A stretch of 64,000 bases of DNA. It comes from Planctomycetota bacterium. Lineage in GTDB: Bacteria; Planctomycetota; Planctomycetia; Pirellulales; Lacipirellulaceae. Positions 1-8,744 of this stretch are shown here, in pieces; the stretch's first letter is position 1; every line of letters starts with the position of its first letter. A model generated the notes under the pieces. That model ran no database searches and had not been told where the DNA came from. It was given only the letters and a program-made list of their open reading frames with translations. The position numbers and the translations under genes were made by a program. Location: assembly GCA_029259945.1 (NCBI GenBank), contig JAJDEF010000022.1, positions 124,001-188,000 on the forward strand, given 5' to 3'.

Positions 1-1335
1 CGAAAGCGTAGCCGGGGCGAGTGCCCCCTGTAATTGCAGCCACGTTTCTTCGGTCGCCAAACGCATTTCAAGAACTTCCCGTTGCGCTGCTCCCAGCTCC
101 TCTTGCAATTGCTCGAGCGCCGCCTGTCGTTGTTCAAGCTCCCCTTCTCGCTGATCCAACTGAAAATGCCGTTGCGAGCGAGCGACCTTTTCAAGTTCCT
201 CTTCGCTCTGTAGTTCCCGCCGCTCGCGAGTCACTTGATTCTCGAACGCCAGCTCTTGCCGCTCTAATTCTCGCTCTCTGTCAGCCAGTTGCACTTGCTG
301 TTCTGCCAACAACGATTCTGCGTTCGAGAGATAAGCTTCGCGCACTTCAAACTCATTGGCCTTTTGTTGCAGCTCCACCATTTTCCGCTCGGTGATTCCG
401 AGTCGTTCAAAACGCTCGACGGCGGTCTTGATTTCTTGCTCGCGAAATTTGAGTCGGCGTTCCCGTTCGGCTTGTTCAGCCAACAATAGTTCCTGCTCAA
501 GAACCACCCGGTCGAACTCCGCTCGTCGCCATTCCGCTTCACTGGCCTGCTCGCCAAGTCGCTGCCCCCATTCTTTCAACTCCTCTTGGCGACGATCGAG
601 TTCCTTGCTCGCCGAATTCATATTCTGGCTTCGCTGCTCAAGCGAAACCTGATTCCCGGTGCAAGTCTCTATCTGCTTATAGATTTCTGCCTCGCGCTCG
701 TCGAGTTCCCGTTGGCGTTGCTCGTAATCCTGTTTGGCCTTTTCGCATTCTTCCTGTTTTGTTTGGCTGATCGCCGTTTGCAACTCTAGCTCATTCAGCT
801 TGTCCTGAAGCTCTGACTGAGAAACCTCGAGCTCTGCTTGAAGCCTAGTCGCGTGTTGCTCGACCTCATCGAGGTGCTCAGCTCGCTCATTCAGCTTCAC
901 CTGCTCAAACGAGCTATCCGTCCTCTGCCCACAATCCGAGAAATCCTTTTCTTGCTCGTTCAAACTCTGCTCGCGCTGGTCTAACTCGGTTTCTCGTTCA
1001 TCCAACCAAAGCCGAGCATTACGTATTCGCGTCTCGAACTCTGCCTCTTGCGAATTCAAACGAGCTTCGCGGCGATCTAACTCGCCTAGTTGCGACTGCA
1101 AGTGATCTGCCAAATTAGCTGCTTGTCGATCTAGCACCTCAGGCGCAGTCCCTGCCTCAAGAAGCGGCCTACCTCGATCTGCCGTAACACCCTCACCCGA
1201 AGCAGCAGCCACCAGCTCGCTTGATCCTTGAGCCACGGCTGCCCTCTGAACAGAATGGGCAGCATCAATACGTGTTTCGCGCAACAATGCGGCAGCCTGC
1301 TGCCCATCACGTTGGGTTGATTCTTCGTTTGCCAT
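1..1335 (-). CDS. Large coiled-coil protein, N-terminal part (runs off the window edge)
   Basis: An uninterrupted minus-strand frame opens at an ATG at 1335 and continues past base 1, giving at least 445 residues. After about 60 low-complexity N-terminal residues the product is almost entirely charged and heptad-like, rich in Glu, Gln, Arg and Leu, with recurring phrases such as LDERE, LEQRQ and ELDRR. This is typical of a long uninterrupted coiled coil. No signal peptide, membrane segment or enzymatic motif is visible. I do not recognise a family; a structural or scaffold role is a guess. The C-terminal end lies outside the window. Confidence 0.75.
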   Translation of the reverse strand, partial: MANEESTQRDGQQAAALLRETRIDAAHSVQRAAVAQGSSELVAAASGEGVTADRGRPLLEAGTAPEVLDRQAANLADHLQSQLGELDRREARLNSQEAEFETRIRNARLWLDERETELDQREQSLNEQEKDFSDCGQRTDSSFEQVKLNERAEHLDEVEQHATRLQAELEVSQSELQDKLNELELQTAISQTKQEECEKAKQDYEQRQRELDEREAEIYKQIETCTGNQVSLEQRSQNMNSASKELDRRQEELKEWGQRLGEQASEAEWRRAEFDRVVLEQELLLAEQAERERRLKFREQEIKTAVERFERLGITERKMVELQQKANEFEVREAYLSNAESLLAEQQVQLADRERELERQELAFENQVTRERRELQSEEELEKVARSQRHFQLDQREGELEQRQAALEQLQEELGAAQREVLEMRLATEETWLQLQGALAPATLS

Positions 1336-1364
1336 GCTATCGCCCGCTATCGAGATGTTAGAAG

Positions 1365-1434
1365 CGGTTTCAAAACTCCAAAAACGCCTCCCACGGCCGG
1401 AAATTTCCGTGCCAAAAGTGAGTTTTTGAAACCG
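1365..1434. repeat. Nested inverted repeats upstream of the coiled-coil gene
   Basis: The outer arms at 1365-1378 and 1420-1434 are complementary except for one extra base (cggtttcaaaactc against gagtttttgaaaccg). Inside them are a second pair, cacgg at 1392-1396 and ccgtg at 1407-1411, and the perfect palindrome GGAAATTTCC. The structure lies about 30 bp upstream of the coiled-coil start and could be an operator or a leader hairpin. No regulator is known. Apart from this and the trxA terminator, 1336-1651 holds nothing I can identify. Confidence 0.5.
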
Positions 1435-1589
1435 GCTGTAGAACTTTTTGAGCAATCCATACACCTTGCCCACAACGTCAAATCGGCAATTTCACGCCCC
1501 AAGTTGATCGTTTAGAAAAGTTTCGCTCAGAGCAAGCAACGCTAGCAATTAACTAGGAACCCAAGCAAAGATGGAGAAGATACAGCACG

Positions 1590-1617
1590 AAAAAAGCCCC
1601 ACCCGAAGGGTGAGGCT
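1590..1617 (-). terminator. Rho-independent terminator of trxA
   Basis: Read on the minus strand, a GC-rich stem (GCCTCACCC paired with GGTGGGGC, one mismatch) closes on a TTCG loop. It is followed at once by six T residues (1595-1590). It sits about 35 bp beyond the trxA stop. Confidence 0.85.
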
Positions 1618-1651
1618 TTCTAGAATTTTTCTTCGGCGACTTCCGCGGCGA

Positions 1652-1975
1652 TTAACCTTTGGCGGCGTCCAACGCCTCCTGCAGTCGAGCCTTCGGCTGA
1701 ATGCCTACGAAACGATCAACCACTTCGCCACCCTTGAATACCATCAAGGTGGGAATGCTGCTCACGCCATAGCTCTGTGCAGAATTTGGCGAATCATCGA
1801 TGTTTACTTTCGTCACCTTCGCCGATCCGTCATTCTCCCCCGACAATTCTTCGACCAGCGGTGCGATCTGCCGACAAGGACCACACCAAGGAGCCCAAAA
1901 GTCGACCAGTACCGGCTCGGCCGATTGCAGTACCTCAGCTTCAAAGTTCGAATCGTTAACTTCTTGTATGCCCAT
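1652..1975 (-). CDS. trxA: Thioredoxin
   Basis: This 107-residue protein has the standard single-domain thioredoxin length. The active site WCGPC is at residues 30-34 (redox cysteines 31 and 34), preceded by the VLVDFWAPW strand. The cis-proline segment (SIPTLMVFKGG) is present. It is a cytoplasmic dithiol reductant for ribonucleotide reductase, peroxiredoxins and similar targets. The ATG at 1975 follows GGGAG at a normal distance. A clear terminator follows, so it is probably monocistronic or last in its transcript. Confidence 0.95.
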   Translation of the reverse strand: MGIQEVNDSNFEAEVLQSAEPVLVDFWAPWCGPCRQIAPLVEELSGENDGSAKVTKVNIDDSPNSAQSYGVSSIPTLMVFKGGEVVDRFVGIQPKARLQEALDAAKG

Positions 1976-2477
1976 GATGGCGGATCTCCCTACATGGCAA
2001 CAGCATGCCCGCCATCAGGCCAGGCCAACCACTGCCGAAAGTGACTATTTCTGCGATTTGCTTCTACGTGGCAAGTTGGCGAAAAGTTCACCCGCATCCC
2101 CCCTACCACACAAGGGCGAATTATCAGCGATGGCCACCCACCTGTCAACGAAGATCGCCGTGGATTCAAGTGAACCGCAAAGTTGCAATTGCATGAAGAA
2201 ATAAAAAAATGAACCACAGAGGACACAGAGAACACTGAGAAAAGCTTATTTTCAAGCACTCTGTGCTGCTTTGCGTCCTCTGTGGTAAATCTTTTCTTCC
2301 TGCCTTTTTATTGACCGTATCGACTTTGCAGTCGTTCTGGCCATGGATTGCCGAGACCAGACTAATACTCGATACTAAAATCTTATCAAGATGGCCCCAC
2401 AAAGAGCCGCCGTACGGCGTTTTGTGAGCTGCACTACAGAATAGAATCGCACCAAACTCCTCAGGAGATCTCCGACG
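1976..2477. other. Intergenic region containing a solo repeat element
   Basis: This spacer of about 500 bp separates the divergent trxA and redoxin genes. It should hold both promoters, but I cannot place them with confidence. The only clear structure is the inverted-repeat element at 2213-2286. Short open frames here run through the repeat and show no protein-like composition. Confidence 0.5.
2213..2286. repeat. ACCACAGAG-family inverted-repeat element, solo copy 1
   Basis: The left end (accacagaggacacagag, from 2213) and right end (gcgtcctctgtggt, ending 2286) are complementary, with AT-richer sequence between. The same ends occur at 29529-29961 around a GxxExxY gene, and at 53071-53234 and 55435-55553. 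This is the shortest copy and carries no gene. Confidence 0.75.
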
Positions 2478-3059
2478 ATGGTACTCACCCCCAGCACCAT
2501 GCTGCCCCTCGGCTCACCAGCCCCGGCGTTTTCTCTAATCAACGTCGATAGCAAAATCGTCTCGCTCAGCGATTTCGACGAGGCACCCGCCTTACTAGTC
2601 ATCTTTCTATGCAACCACTGCCCTTACGTCGTCCACATCGCCGATTATTTAGCCGCCTTCGCTCACGAGTACATGAGCCGTGGGGTAGCCATCGTGGGCA
2701 TCAACTCCAACGACACGGCAAACTATCCTGCCGATTCGCCCGAACAAATGGTCGCCGAGGCCGAAGAACGTGGGTATCCTTTCCCCTACCTCTACGACGA
2801 GACCCAAGCCGTCGCCCAGGCCTATCATGCCGCCTGCACCCCCGACTTCTTCCTGTTCGATGCTAATAAAAAACTCGTCTACCGAGGCCAGCTCGACGCA
2901 AGCCGTCCCGACAACGGCAAGCCGCTCACCGGCATAGATTTACGTGCCGCGCTCGATGCCGTCTTAGCAGGCAAAGCCCCCGACGAAAACCAAACCCCAA
3001 GCATCGGCTGCAACATCAAATGGAAACCCGGCAACGAACCAAACTACTTCGGCGGGTAA
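2478..3059 (+). CDS. Thioredoxin-fold redoxin (AhpC/TSA-like) family protein
   Basis: This 193-residue cytoplasmic protein has a peroxiredoxin-like fold. An N-terminal LGSPAPAFSL strand is followed by a CNHCPYV redox motif (Cys45 and Cys48), an AIVGINSND strand, a further Cys in CTPDFFLFD, and a C-terminal segment with SIGCNIKW. This arrangement is typical of the thioredoxin-family proteins with a CxxCPYV site found in many bacteria. The substrate is unknown; a peroxidase or disulfide reductase role is inferred. AGGAG about 10 nt before the ATG supports the start. Confidence 0.85.
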   Translation: MVLTPSTMLPLGSPAPAFSLINVDSKIVSLSDFDEAPALLVIFLCNHCPYVVHIADYLAAFAHEYMSRGVAIVGINSNDTANYPADSPEQMVAEAEERGYPFPYLYDETQAVAQAYHAACTPDFFLFDANKKLVYRGQLDASRPDNGKPLTGIDLRAALDAVLAGKAPDENQTPSIGCNIKWKPGNEPNYFGG

Positions 3060-3113
3060 CCCATGTATGTCGCAAGCCCAATGACAAATAATTTGTGAGG
3101 TTCTTCTGAAAAC

Positions 3114-3767
3114 ATGAAAACAAAACTTACAATCAAGCTCTTAAAACAAGAAGCCGCGATATTTGCAAAGCGTGAGTCGAAGCATGCCGAGCCCTCTCTC
3201 TATGGAGTTGACAATGGCAAAAAGGTTGGCACGTATCTTGAGCACAAGTTCCGCGGATTTCTACAACGAAAATACAACTATAAGGAGGGTTCGTCAGCAA
3301 AAGGCATTGACTTCCCTGGGCTACGTGTCGACATGAAGGTTACCAGCTTTAAGCAACCACAATCCTCATGTCCATTCAAATCAGCAAGACAGAAAATATA
3401 CGGCCTCGGATATTCCGTTTTAGTCTTCGTTTATCTAAAGCAAGACCATCGGAAAACATCCAAATGCAATCTAAATATCAAACATGTCATCTTCGTCAAC
3501 AAGGAGAGGACAGCCGATTTCCAAACAACAACAGGTATCGCAAAGCTCCTCGAAAACGAGGCGAACCAAGATGATATCATTGCGTTCCTACAGGATCGCA
3601 TGCTCCCGATCGACGACATTCAGGCGCACTCCCTTGCAGATGAAATACTGTCAAATCCCCCGAAGATCGGCTATTTGACTATATCGAATGCATTGCAATG
3701 GCGGCTACAGTACAGTCGCGTTATCGCAGAAGCCGGCTCAGTATCTGGTGTACAAAAAATTAGTTAG
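3114..3767 (+). CDS. Type II restriction endonuclease (predicted, PD-(D/E)XK fold)
   Basis: This 217-residue protein has a PD-(D/E)XK-type core. The segment GIDFPGLRVDMKVTS supplies Asp66, Asp73 and Lys75 in the spacing D-x6-D-x-K, and Glu44 lies upstream as a possible further acidic residue. It ends 6 bp before an adenine methyltransferase gene, which is the strongest support for the restriction role. The pair is more AT-rich than its flanks and breaks up a run of housekeeping genes, which suggests lateral acquisition. I cannot name the recognition sequence or subfamily. The function rests on motif plus neighbourhood. Confidence 0.75.
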   Translation: MKTKLTIKLLKQEAAIFAKRESKHAEPSLYGVDNGKKVGTYLEHKFRGFLQRKYNYKEGSSAKGIDFPGLRVDMKVTSFKQPQSSCPFKSARQKIYGLGYSVLVFVYLKQDHRKTSKCNLNIKHVIFVNKERTADFQTTTGIAKLLENEANQDDIIAFLQDRMLPIDDIQAHSLADEILSNPPKIGYLTISNALQWRLQYSRVIAEAGSVSGVQKIS

Positions 3768-3773
3768 CAAGTC

Positions 3774-5282
3774 ATGAGCAAACGCATTGAATTTGGTGAT
3801 TTCCAGACTCCGATCGGACTCGCGAACGAGGTCTGTGCGCTGATTAGTAAATTGGGATATTCTCCTCGTTCCATTCTTGAACCAACTTGCGGCCAAGGTG
3901 CTTTCTTGCAAGCTGCAATTGAGGCTTTTCCCAGTGCCGAAAAAGTCGTCGGTGTCGATTGCAATTCCAAGTATGCCGAAGAGGCTCGCCAACGAATCCT
4001 TTCTTCAACGACTCCTACTAATGCAGAGGTATTGGAGGGTGATTTCTTTCAAACTGACTGGAATTTGATCCTTGCTTCGCTGAGTACACCCGTACTTATT
4101 CTAGGCAATCCACCCTGGGTAACAAATTCAACACTCGGATCACTAGGCAGCCAAAATCTGCCACTGAAAACTAACGTAGATAATCTACGCGGCTTAGAAG
4201 CCGTTACAGGAAAATCAAACTTTGACATATCAGAGTGGATGATCCGCGAAAGCTTGTCATGGATTGCTCCGAAGCAAGGAATGCTTGCAGTCCTTTGCAA
4301 AACCAGCGTTGCTCGCAGAGTGCTATCGTACGCTTGGTCACACGATATGCCTATCACATCATCGGCGATCTACCGAATCAATGCAAAGTTACATTTCAAC
4401 GCCTCTGTAGATGCTTGCCTTTTTTGCATTCAGACTGGTGTCCAGCACGATAGGCATGAATGTGCTGACTATACTTCGATCGATGCACAATCCCCTCAGG
4501 CCATCTTTGGGCATCGCGATGAAAAGATGGTTGCTGATGTCAAGCTCTATGAGCGTACGCAACACCTTTTCGGCACAGGTCTTACCGGCTGGCGATCAGG
4601 GATAAAGCACGATTGCAGCAGAGTCTATGAATTAGAGCCAAATGGTAGCCAATGGAAAAACGGCTTTGGTCAACTGATCGAACTCGAAGACGACCTAGTT
4701 TTCCCACTCTTGAAAAGTTCTGATTTAGCAGCAGGGCGTAAACCTCGTAAGTGGGTGCTTATGCCACAAGGATCTCTCTCGGACTCTCCTGAAAAGCTGA
4801 AATACATCGCTCCTAAAGCATGGAACTATCTCTCCTCACATTCTGCTTTGCTTAACAAACGCGGGAGCAGCATATACAAAAATCGTCCACCTTTTTCTAT
4901 TTTTGGAGTAGGACCGTACTCTTTTTCTCCGTGGAAGGTGGGCATTTCTGGACTCTATAAGAAACTTGTGTTTGTTCCTATCGGCCAAATTAATGGAAAG
5001 TCAATTCAACTCGATGACACAGGGTATCAGTTTGCCTGTAATTCACAAGAGGAATGCGATGCACTTGCTCATCTCTTGAATTCGGAAACTGCGAGTGACT
5101 TCTTCAGGGCGTTTATCTTTTGGGATGCAAAACGACCAATTACGGCAAAACTTCTCAATAAACTCGACCTCGCTCTACTTGCTAAAGAGTTGAGCATCGA
5201 AGGATCGGCTGTTCAGAATCTGGCGGACAGACAAGTACTCCCTTATTCAAAAACACAACAGCAGCCTTCACTTTTCCCTTGA
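3774..5282 (+). CDS. Type II DNA N6-adenine methyltransferase (M.TaqI-like)
   Basis: This 502-residue methyltransferase has SAM-binding motif I EPTCGQGAF at residues 36-44, the acidic end of the next strand (VGVDCN) near 60, and catalytic motif IV NPPW at 112-115. That order (I before IV) and the NPPW variant indicate a gamma-class N6-adenine enzyme resembling M.TaqI. The C-terminal half would be the target-recognition domain. It should protect host DNA against the endonuclease encoded 6 bp upstream and is probably co-transcribed with it. No control (C) protein gene is visible. Confidence 0.88.
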   Translation: MSKRIEFGDFQTPIGLANEVCALISKLGYSPRSILEPTCGQGAFLQAAIEAFPSAEKVVGVDCNSKYAEEARQRILSSTTPTNAEVLEGDFFQTDWNLILASLSTPVLILGNPPWVTNSTLGSLGSQNLPLKTNVDNLRGLEAVTGKSNFDISEWMIRESLSWIAPKQGMLAVLCKTSVARRVLSYAWSHDMPITSSAIYRINAKLHFNASVDACLFCIQTGVQHDRHECADYTSIDAQSPQAIFGHRDEKMVADVKLYERTQHLFGTGLTGWRSGIKHDCSRVYELEPNGSQWKNGFGQLIELEDDLVFPLLKSSDLAAGRKPRKWVLMPQGSLSDSPEKLKYIAPKAWNYLSSHSALLNKRGSSIYKNRPPFSIFGVGPYSFSPWKVGISGLYKKLVFVPIGQINGKSIQLDDTGYQFACNSQEECDALAHLLNSETASDFFRAFIFWDAKRPITAKLLNKLDLALLAKELSIEGSAVQNLADRQVLPYSKTQQQPSLFP

Positions 5283-5287
5283 ATACG

Positions 5288-6421
5288 CTAGCTAGCCAGA
5301 CCCGGCGAAACCCGCGACACCAGGTTCAATTGCCTCACAATCTCTTCGGCACTACCTGTATCGGCGAGAATCGACATTTGCCGATCTGCCCAGCTCGGCG
5401 ACGACGCGATATGGCGGCAACGCTCTAAGTGATGTTCGCAGCCAAGCTCTGCAGCAACCGGCACCAACTTGTCCACTAACTCGTCAACCGCCTGAGCAAC
5501 AGTCACTACTTCGTAACTGTAAGAATCGACCAGTTGGGCCCCCGTCCCAAAACGTGTGGCTCGCCATTTGTTCTGCCGAACCATCATCGGATGGCAGTCG
5601 TGCTGATATGTACCGCTGTCGATCTCATCCGACAACGCTTTCACTAGGCACTGCACTAAAGCCGCGATAGCCATCGTGTCTTCGAGATTCCCCGGCATAT
5701 CACAGACCCGCACTTCGACGGTGCCAAAGTTATGGTGCGGACGCACATCCCACCAAATCTCGCGAATCGTGTTGATGAATCCCGTGTCGACCATGTGATT
5801 CACGAGCCAAACATATTCGCTCCAATTGCGCATCAACGTCGGCATACCAGCCGTCGGCAAGCCTTCCATGATTTTCGAACGGTGCGACTGCAACCCCGTT
5901 TGACGACCTTCCCAAAAAGGGCTGCTGCAACTCAGCGCAAGCAACGTCGGCAAGTGACGCAAAATACGGTCGCAAATCATCACCGCTTTGTCACCCGAAT
6001 CGACGCCCACATGCACATGCAGCCCAAATGTCACCAACCGACGTGCCAACTCCTGCAGTAGTTCTACCAACTGGTAATACCGGGCATCGGGGGTCACTTG
6101 CTGCTCGCGCCACGGCGAAAATGGATGCGTCGCCCCCCACCACAAACCTAAATCGAGTTGATCTGCGGCGGCTTCGACCTGCATGATTTTTTTGCGCAGG
6201 TCGACTTCCGCATCATCGACCGTCTCGCACACACCGGTGATGATCTCCACCACACACTGCATCAGTTCCGGCTTATAGCACTCGGTGTCACCCGCATTAA
6301 GCTTCTCTGCCAATTCGGCAAACGAACTCGACAAGGCCATCGTCCGACCGTCGACCAACCCCAGCTCGATCTCTACGCCAAGCGTAGGCCTCTCATTTCT
6401 ATGAAAGTCAATCGTTCCCAT
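5288..6421 (-). CDS. Carboxylate-amine ligase, GCS2 family (YbdK-like)
   Basis: This 377-residue protein matches the glutamate-cysteine ligase type 2 family. The N-terminal PTLGVEIELGLVD is the ATP/metal-binding GVEIE motif, followed by FGLHVHVGVDSGDKA and WWDVRPHHNFGTVEVRVCD, the characteristic HxHxG and RxxPHxxFGTVE-like segments. Family members make gamma-glutamyl or similar amide bonds using ATP. The true substrate in this clade is often unknown, so glutathione synthesis should not be assumed. It converges on the methyltransferase gene, with 5 bp between the stops. Confidence 0.85.
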   Translation of the reverse strand: MGTIDFHRNERPTLGVEIELGLVDGRTMALSSSFAELAEKLNAGDTECYKPELMQCVVEIITGVCETVDDAEVDLRKKIMQVEAAADQLDLGLWWGATHPFSPWREQQVTPDARYYQLVELLQELARRLVTFGLHVHVGVDSGDKAVMICDRILRHLPTLLALSCSSPFWEGRQTGLQSHRSKIMEGLPTAGMPTLMRNWSEYVWLVNHMVDTGFINTIREIWWDVRPHHNFGTVEVRVCDMPGNLEDTMAIAALVQCLVKALSDEIDSGTYQHDCHPMMVRQNKWRATRFGTGAQLVDSYSYEVVTVAQAVDELVDKLVPVAAELGCEHHLERCRHIASSPSWADRQMSILADTGSAEEIVRQLNLVSRVSPGLAS

Positions 6422-6455
6422 CGCCAGAGTTCCTTACGCTGCGGTCATCCAGGGC

Positions 6456-7664
6456 TCAACTCGTTTTCGAAGAATTCGATTCGCATGCAGAGACCACACT
6501 ACGAGCGAGAATTCGAGTCCCAATCTCCAAGGCCAGTTCGTCGATATTAAAAATAGGCGTATGCAGGGCGGGCGCTGTCGCAATATCCGCAGCACAGCCA
6601 AGTCGAAACATCGTTCCAGGCACCTTTTCTAAATACCGCGAAAAGTCTTCGCTCCCCATGCTAGGTCGAGGAATCAGTTGCACATGATCGTCCCCCACAA
6701 CCTCCTCTGCCTCGTGCCAAACAAGCCGCGTAAACTCTGCGTCGTTGTACACCGAGGGTATACTTACGTGAAATGCCACTTCGATCTGGGTATCCGTGAT
6801 TGCCTCTACGCCAAGAGCAACCTTCCGAATTTGCTCGACCGTTCGGCTTCGGACACCCGCATCAAGCGTGCGAACCGTCCCCCACAACTCAGCTGAGTCG
6901 GGAATGACGTTCGGATTCTGCCCGCCACGCAGTTGCCCTATCGTGAGCACCACGGCATCCAGACTATCTGTGGCACGTGGCACAAACTGATAGAGCAAAC
7001 TAATCAACTGGGCCGCGGCAGCGATCGGATCCTTCGACTCATGAGGCCGAGCTGCGTGCCCCCCCTGCCCTCGAATTCTCAATTGCAGCATGTCGCAATG
7101 GGCTGTCATTGCCCCCGACCGCAAACCAATTTCTCCCGTCCGGCGCGTCGGGTCCACATGCAATGCAATGATCGAATCAACGCCCTCGAGGGCCCCTGCT
7201 TCGATCATCCGAACTGCGCCGGTGGCCGTCTCTTCCGCAGGCTGAAAAATGGCTCGCCACGACAACGACTCCGGAGCTTCACCACTCTCTTCAAAGGCCA
7301 CCAAAGCCGCAACCGCCCCATAGATCATCGCCGCATGCGCATCATGCCCACAGGCATGCATGAACCCATCACGGGTGCTGCGATAATCAACGTCCTTCTC
7401 ATCCTGTATACGCAGGGCATCGATATCACCACGCAAAGCAACGCAGTTCGCTGTCGAAGGCGACGCCCCTTCCGCAATCACCCCGCAACCCTCGGGGCCC
7501 ATCCGCACCTCAACACCAAGTTTCTCAATCAACTGGTACAGGTGCAGACTAGTCTCAAGCTCTTCGCCGCTCGCCTCTGGGTGAGCATGCAGATGCCGCC
7601 GTAAAGCAACAACCTCAGCGGCCTGACGAGAAATAATCGCGTCGAGTTGAGCTTTCCATGCCAT
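6456..7664 (-). CDS. M20 family amidohydrolase/metallopeptidase
   Basis: This 402-residue protein belongs to the M20D group (hippurate hydrolase/N-acyl-amino-acid amidohydrolase type). Metal-binding features are visible: HACGHDAH at residues 103-110, QPAEE near 140 for the catalytic and metal Glu, ALHVDP, and a late SMGSEDFS segment. It is probably a cytoplasmic zinc or manganese enzyme cleaving acylated or amidated amino acids. It lies about 35 bp upstream of the carboxylate-amine ligase on the same strand, so the two may be co-transcribed. The substrate cannot be read from sequence. Confidence 0.88.
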   Translation of the reverse strand: MAWKAQLDAIISRQAAEVVALRRHLHAHPEASGEELETSLHLYQLIEKLGVEVRMGPEGCGVIAEGASPSTANCVALRGDIDALRIQDEKDVDYRSTRDGFMHACGHDAHAAMIYGAVAALVAFEESGEAPESLSWRAIFQPAEETATGAVRMIEAGALEGVDSIIALHVDPTRRTGEIGLRSGAMTAHCDMLQLRIRGQGGHAARPHESKDPIAAAAQLISLLYQFVPRATDSLDAVVLTIGQLRGGQNPNVIPDSAELWGTVRTLDAGVRSRTVEQIRKVALGVEAITDTQIEVAFHVSIPSVYNDAEFTRLVWHEAEEVVGDDHVQLIPRPSMGSEDFSRYLEKVPGTMFRLGCAADIATAPALHTPIFNIDELALEIGTRILARSVVSACESNSSKTS

Positions 7665-7731
7665 TGTGACTCACGATCGAAAAGCACCTAGTGCAATGTC
7701 TGCCACCCGACTAATCAGGTTCATCAAGACT

Positions 7732-8604
7732 CTACAGTTCTACAAACTCAGGAATAATCAATTCTGGCAAAATCCCCTGCTCGTATCCCATCGCTAAAAA
7801 CTTGGCCACCGCCTCGCGTCCCTTCGGCCCAAAATCGAGCGTCCAGTCGTTGACATACATCCCCACAAATTCATCCGCCTTCGCCGAATCAAGATCCCGT
7901 CCATACTGCGCGGCATAGGCAAGGGCCTCTTCGCGGTGGTCAAGTCCATACTTGATGCTGGCGTGCAGCAATCGCTGAACCTCGCCGATGGTCTCGTCCC
8001 CAAGATCTCGTCGGATCGCATTGGCCCCCAATGGCAAAGGCAACCCGCCCGTCAGCTCTTGCCACCACACACCCAGGTCCAGCACCAACTTCAAATCGCT
8101 GTCGGCATAAGTAAGCTGTCCTTCGTGAATAATCAGTCCCGCCTCGATCGGCTGACCTTGATACTCACCTCGCTGGACGGCCGGAATAATCTCGTCGAAT
8201 GGGACCAGCACATAATCGAAGTCCTGACCAAGACACATACGCAACCCAAGAAAAGCGCTGGTCAGTTTCCCAGGCACCGCAATTTTCTTCGCTTTCAAAT
8301 CATTAACCGTGCAGGCATCGCGAGTAACCACCATCGGGCCATACCCATCGCCCATACTCGCCCCGCAACTGCACAGCAAGTATTTATCATTCAAAAAAGC
8401 ATAAGCATGGATGCTGATCGCCGTCAGCTCAAGCTCTGCGCGAAATGCTCGCTGGTTAAGTGTCTCGATATCAACCAGCTCGTGCGTAAACCGATAGCTC
8501 CCCGTGTCAACATGGTCGTTGGCCAAGGCATGAAACATGAACGCATCGTCAGGGTCGGGACTATGCCCAACACGAATGAGTTGCTTGGTCTCGGTAACGG
8601 TCAC
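7732..8604 (-). CDS. MqnD-like menaquinone (futalosine pathway) protein
   Basis: This 290-residue protein has the two-lobed solute-binding fold of the MqnA/MqnD family. The signature near the N terminus is HSPDPDDAFMFHAL, corresponding to the MqnD motif SPCPNDTFIF, followed by ELTAISIHAYAFL and the GYGPMVV segment. MqnD converts cyclic dehypoxanthine futalosine to 1,4-dihydroxy-6-naphthoate. The altered motif (Cys and Asn replaced by Asp) leaves some doubt that this is the orthologous enzyme rather than a relative. No other futalosine gene is in the window. Confidence 0.75.
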   Translation of the reverse strand: MTVTETKQLIRVGHSPDPDDAFMFHALANDHVDTGSYRFTHELVDIETLNQRAFRAELELTAISIHAYAFLNDKYLLCSCGASMGDGYGPMVVTRDACTVNDLKAKKIAVPGKLTSAFLGLRMCLGQDFDYVLVPFDEIIPAVQRGEYQGQPIEAGLIIHEGQLTYADSDLKLVLDLGVWWQELTGGLPLPLGANAIRRDLGDETIGEVQRLLHASIKYGLDHREEALAYAAQYGRDLDSAKADEFVGMYVNDWTLDFGPKGREAVAKFLAMGYEQGILPELIIPEFVEL

Positions 8605-8744
8605 GGCAGATTCTCCTCAGGACAAATACTCAAAGGGCACCCAGGGCAAAGCCAAGGGATCGCAATCCCTTAGTCAGCATGCCCAAATGATAGGCCCCGA
8701 ATCGGTAGCCCGTCAATCGTCAGACGCCCGGCATTCACCGAGAA

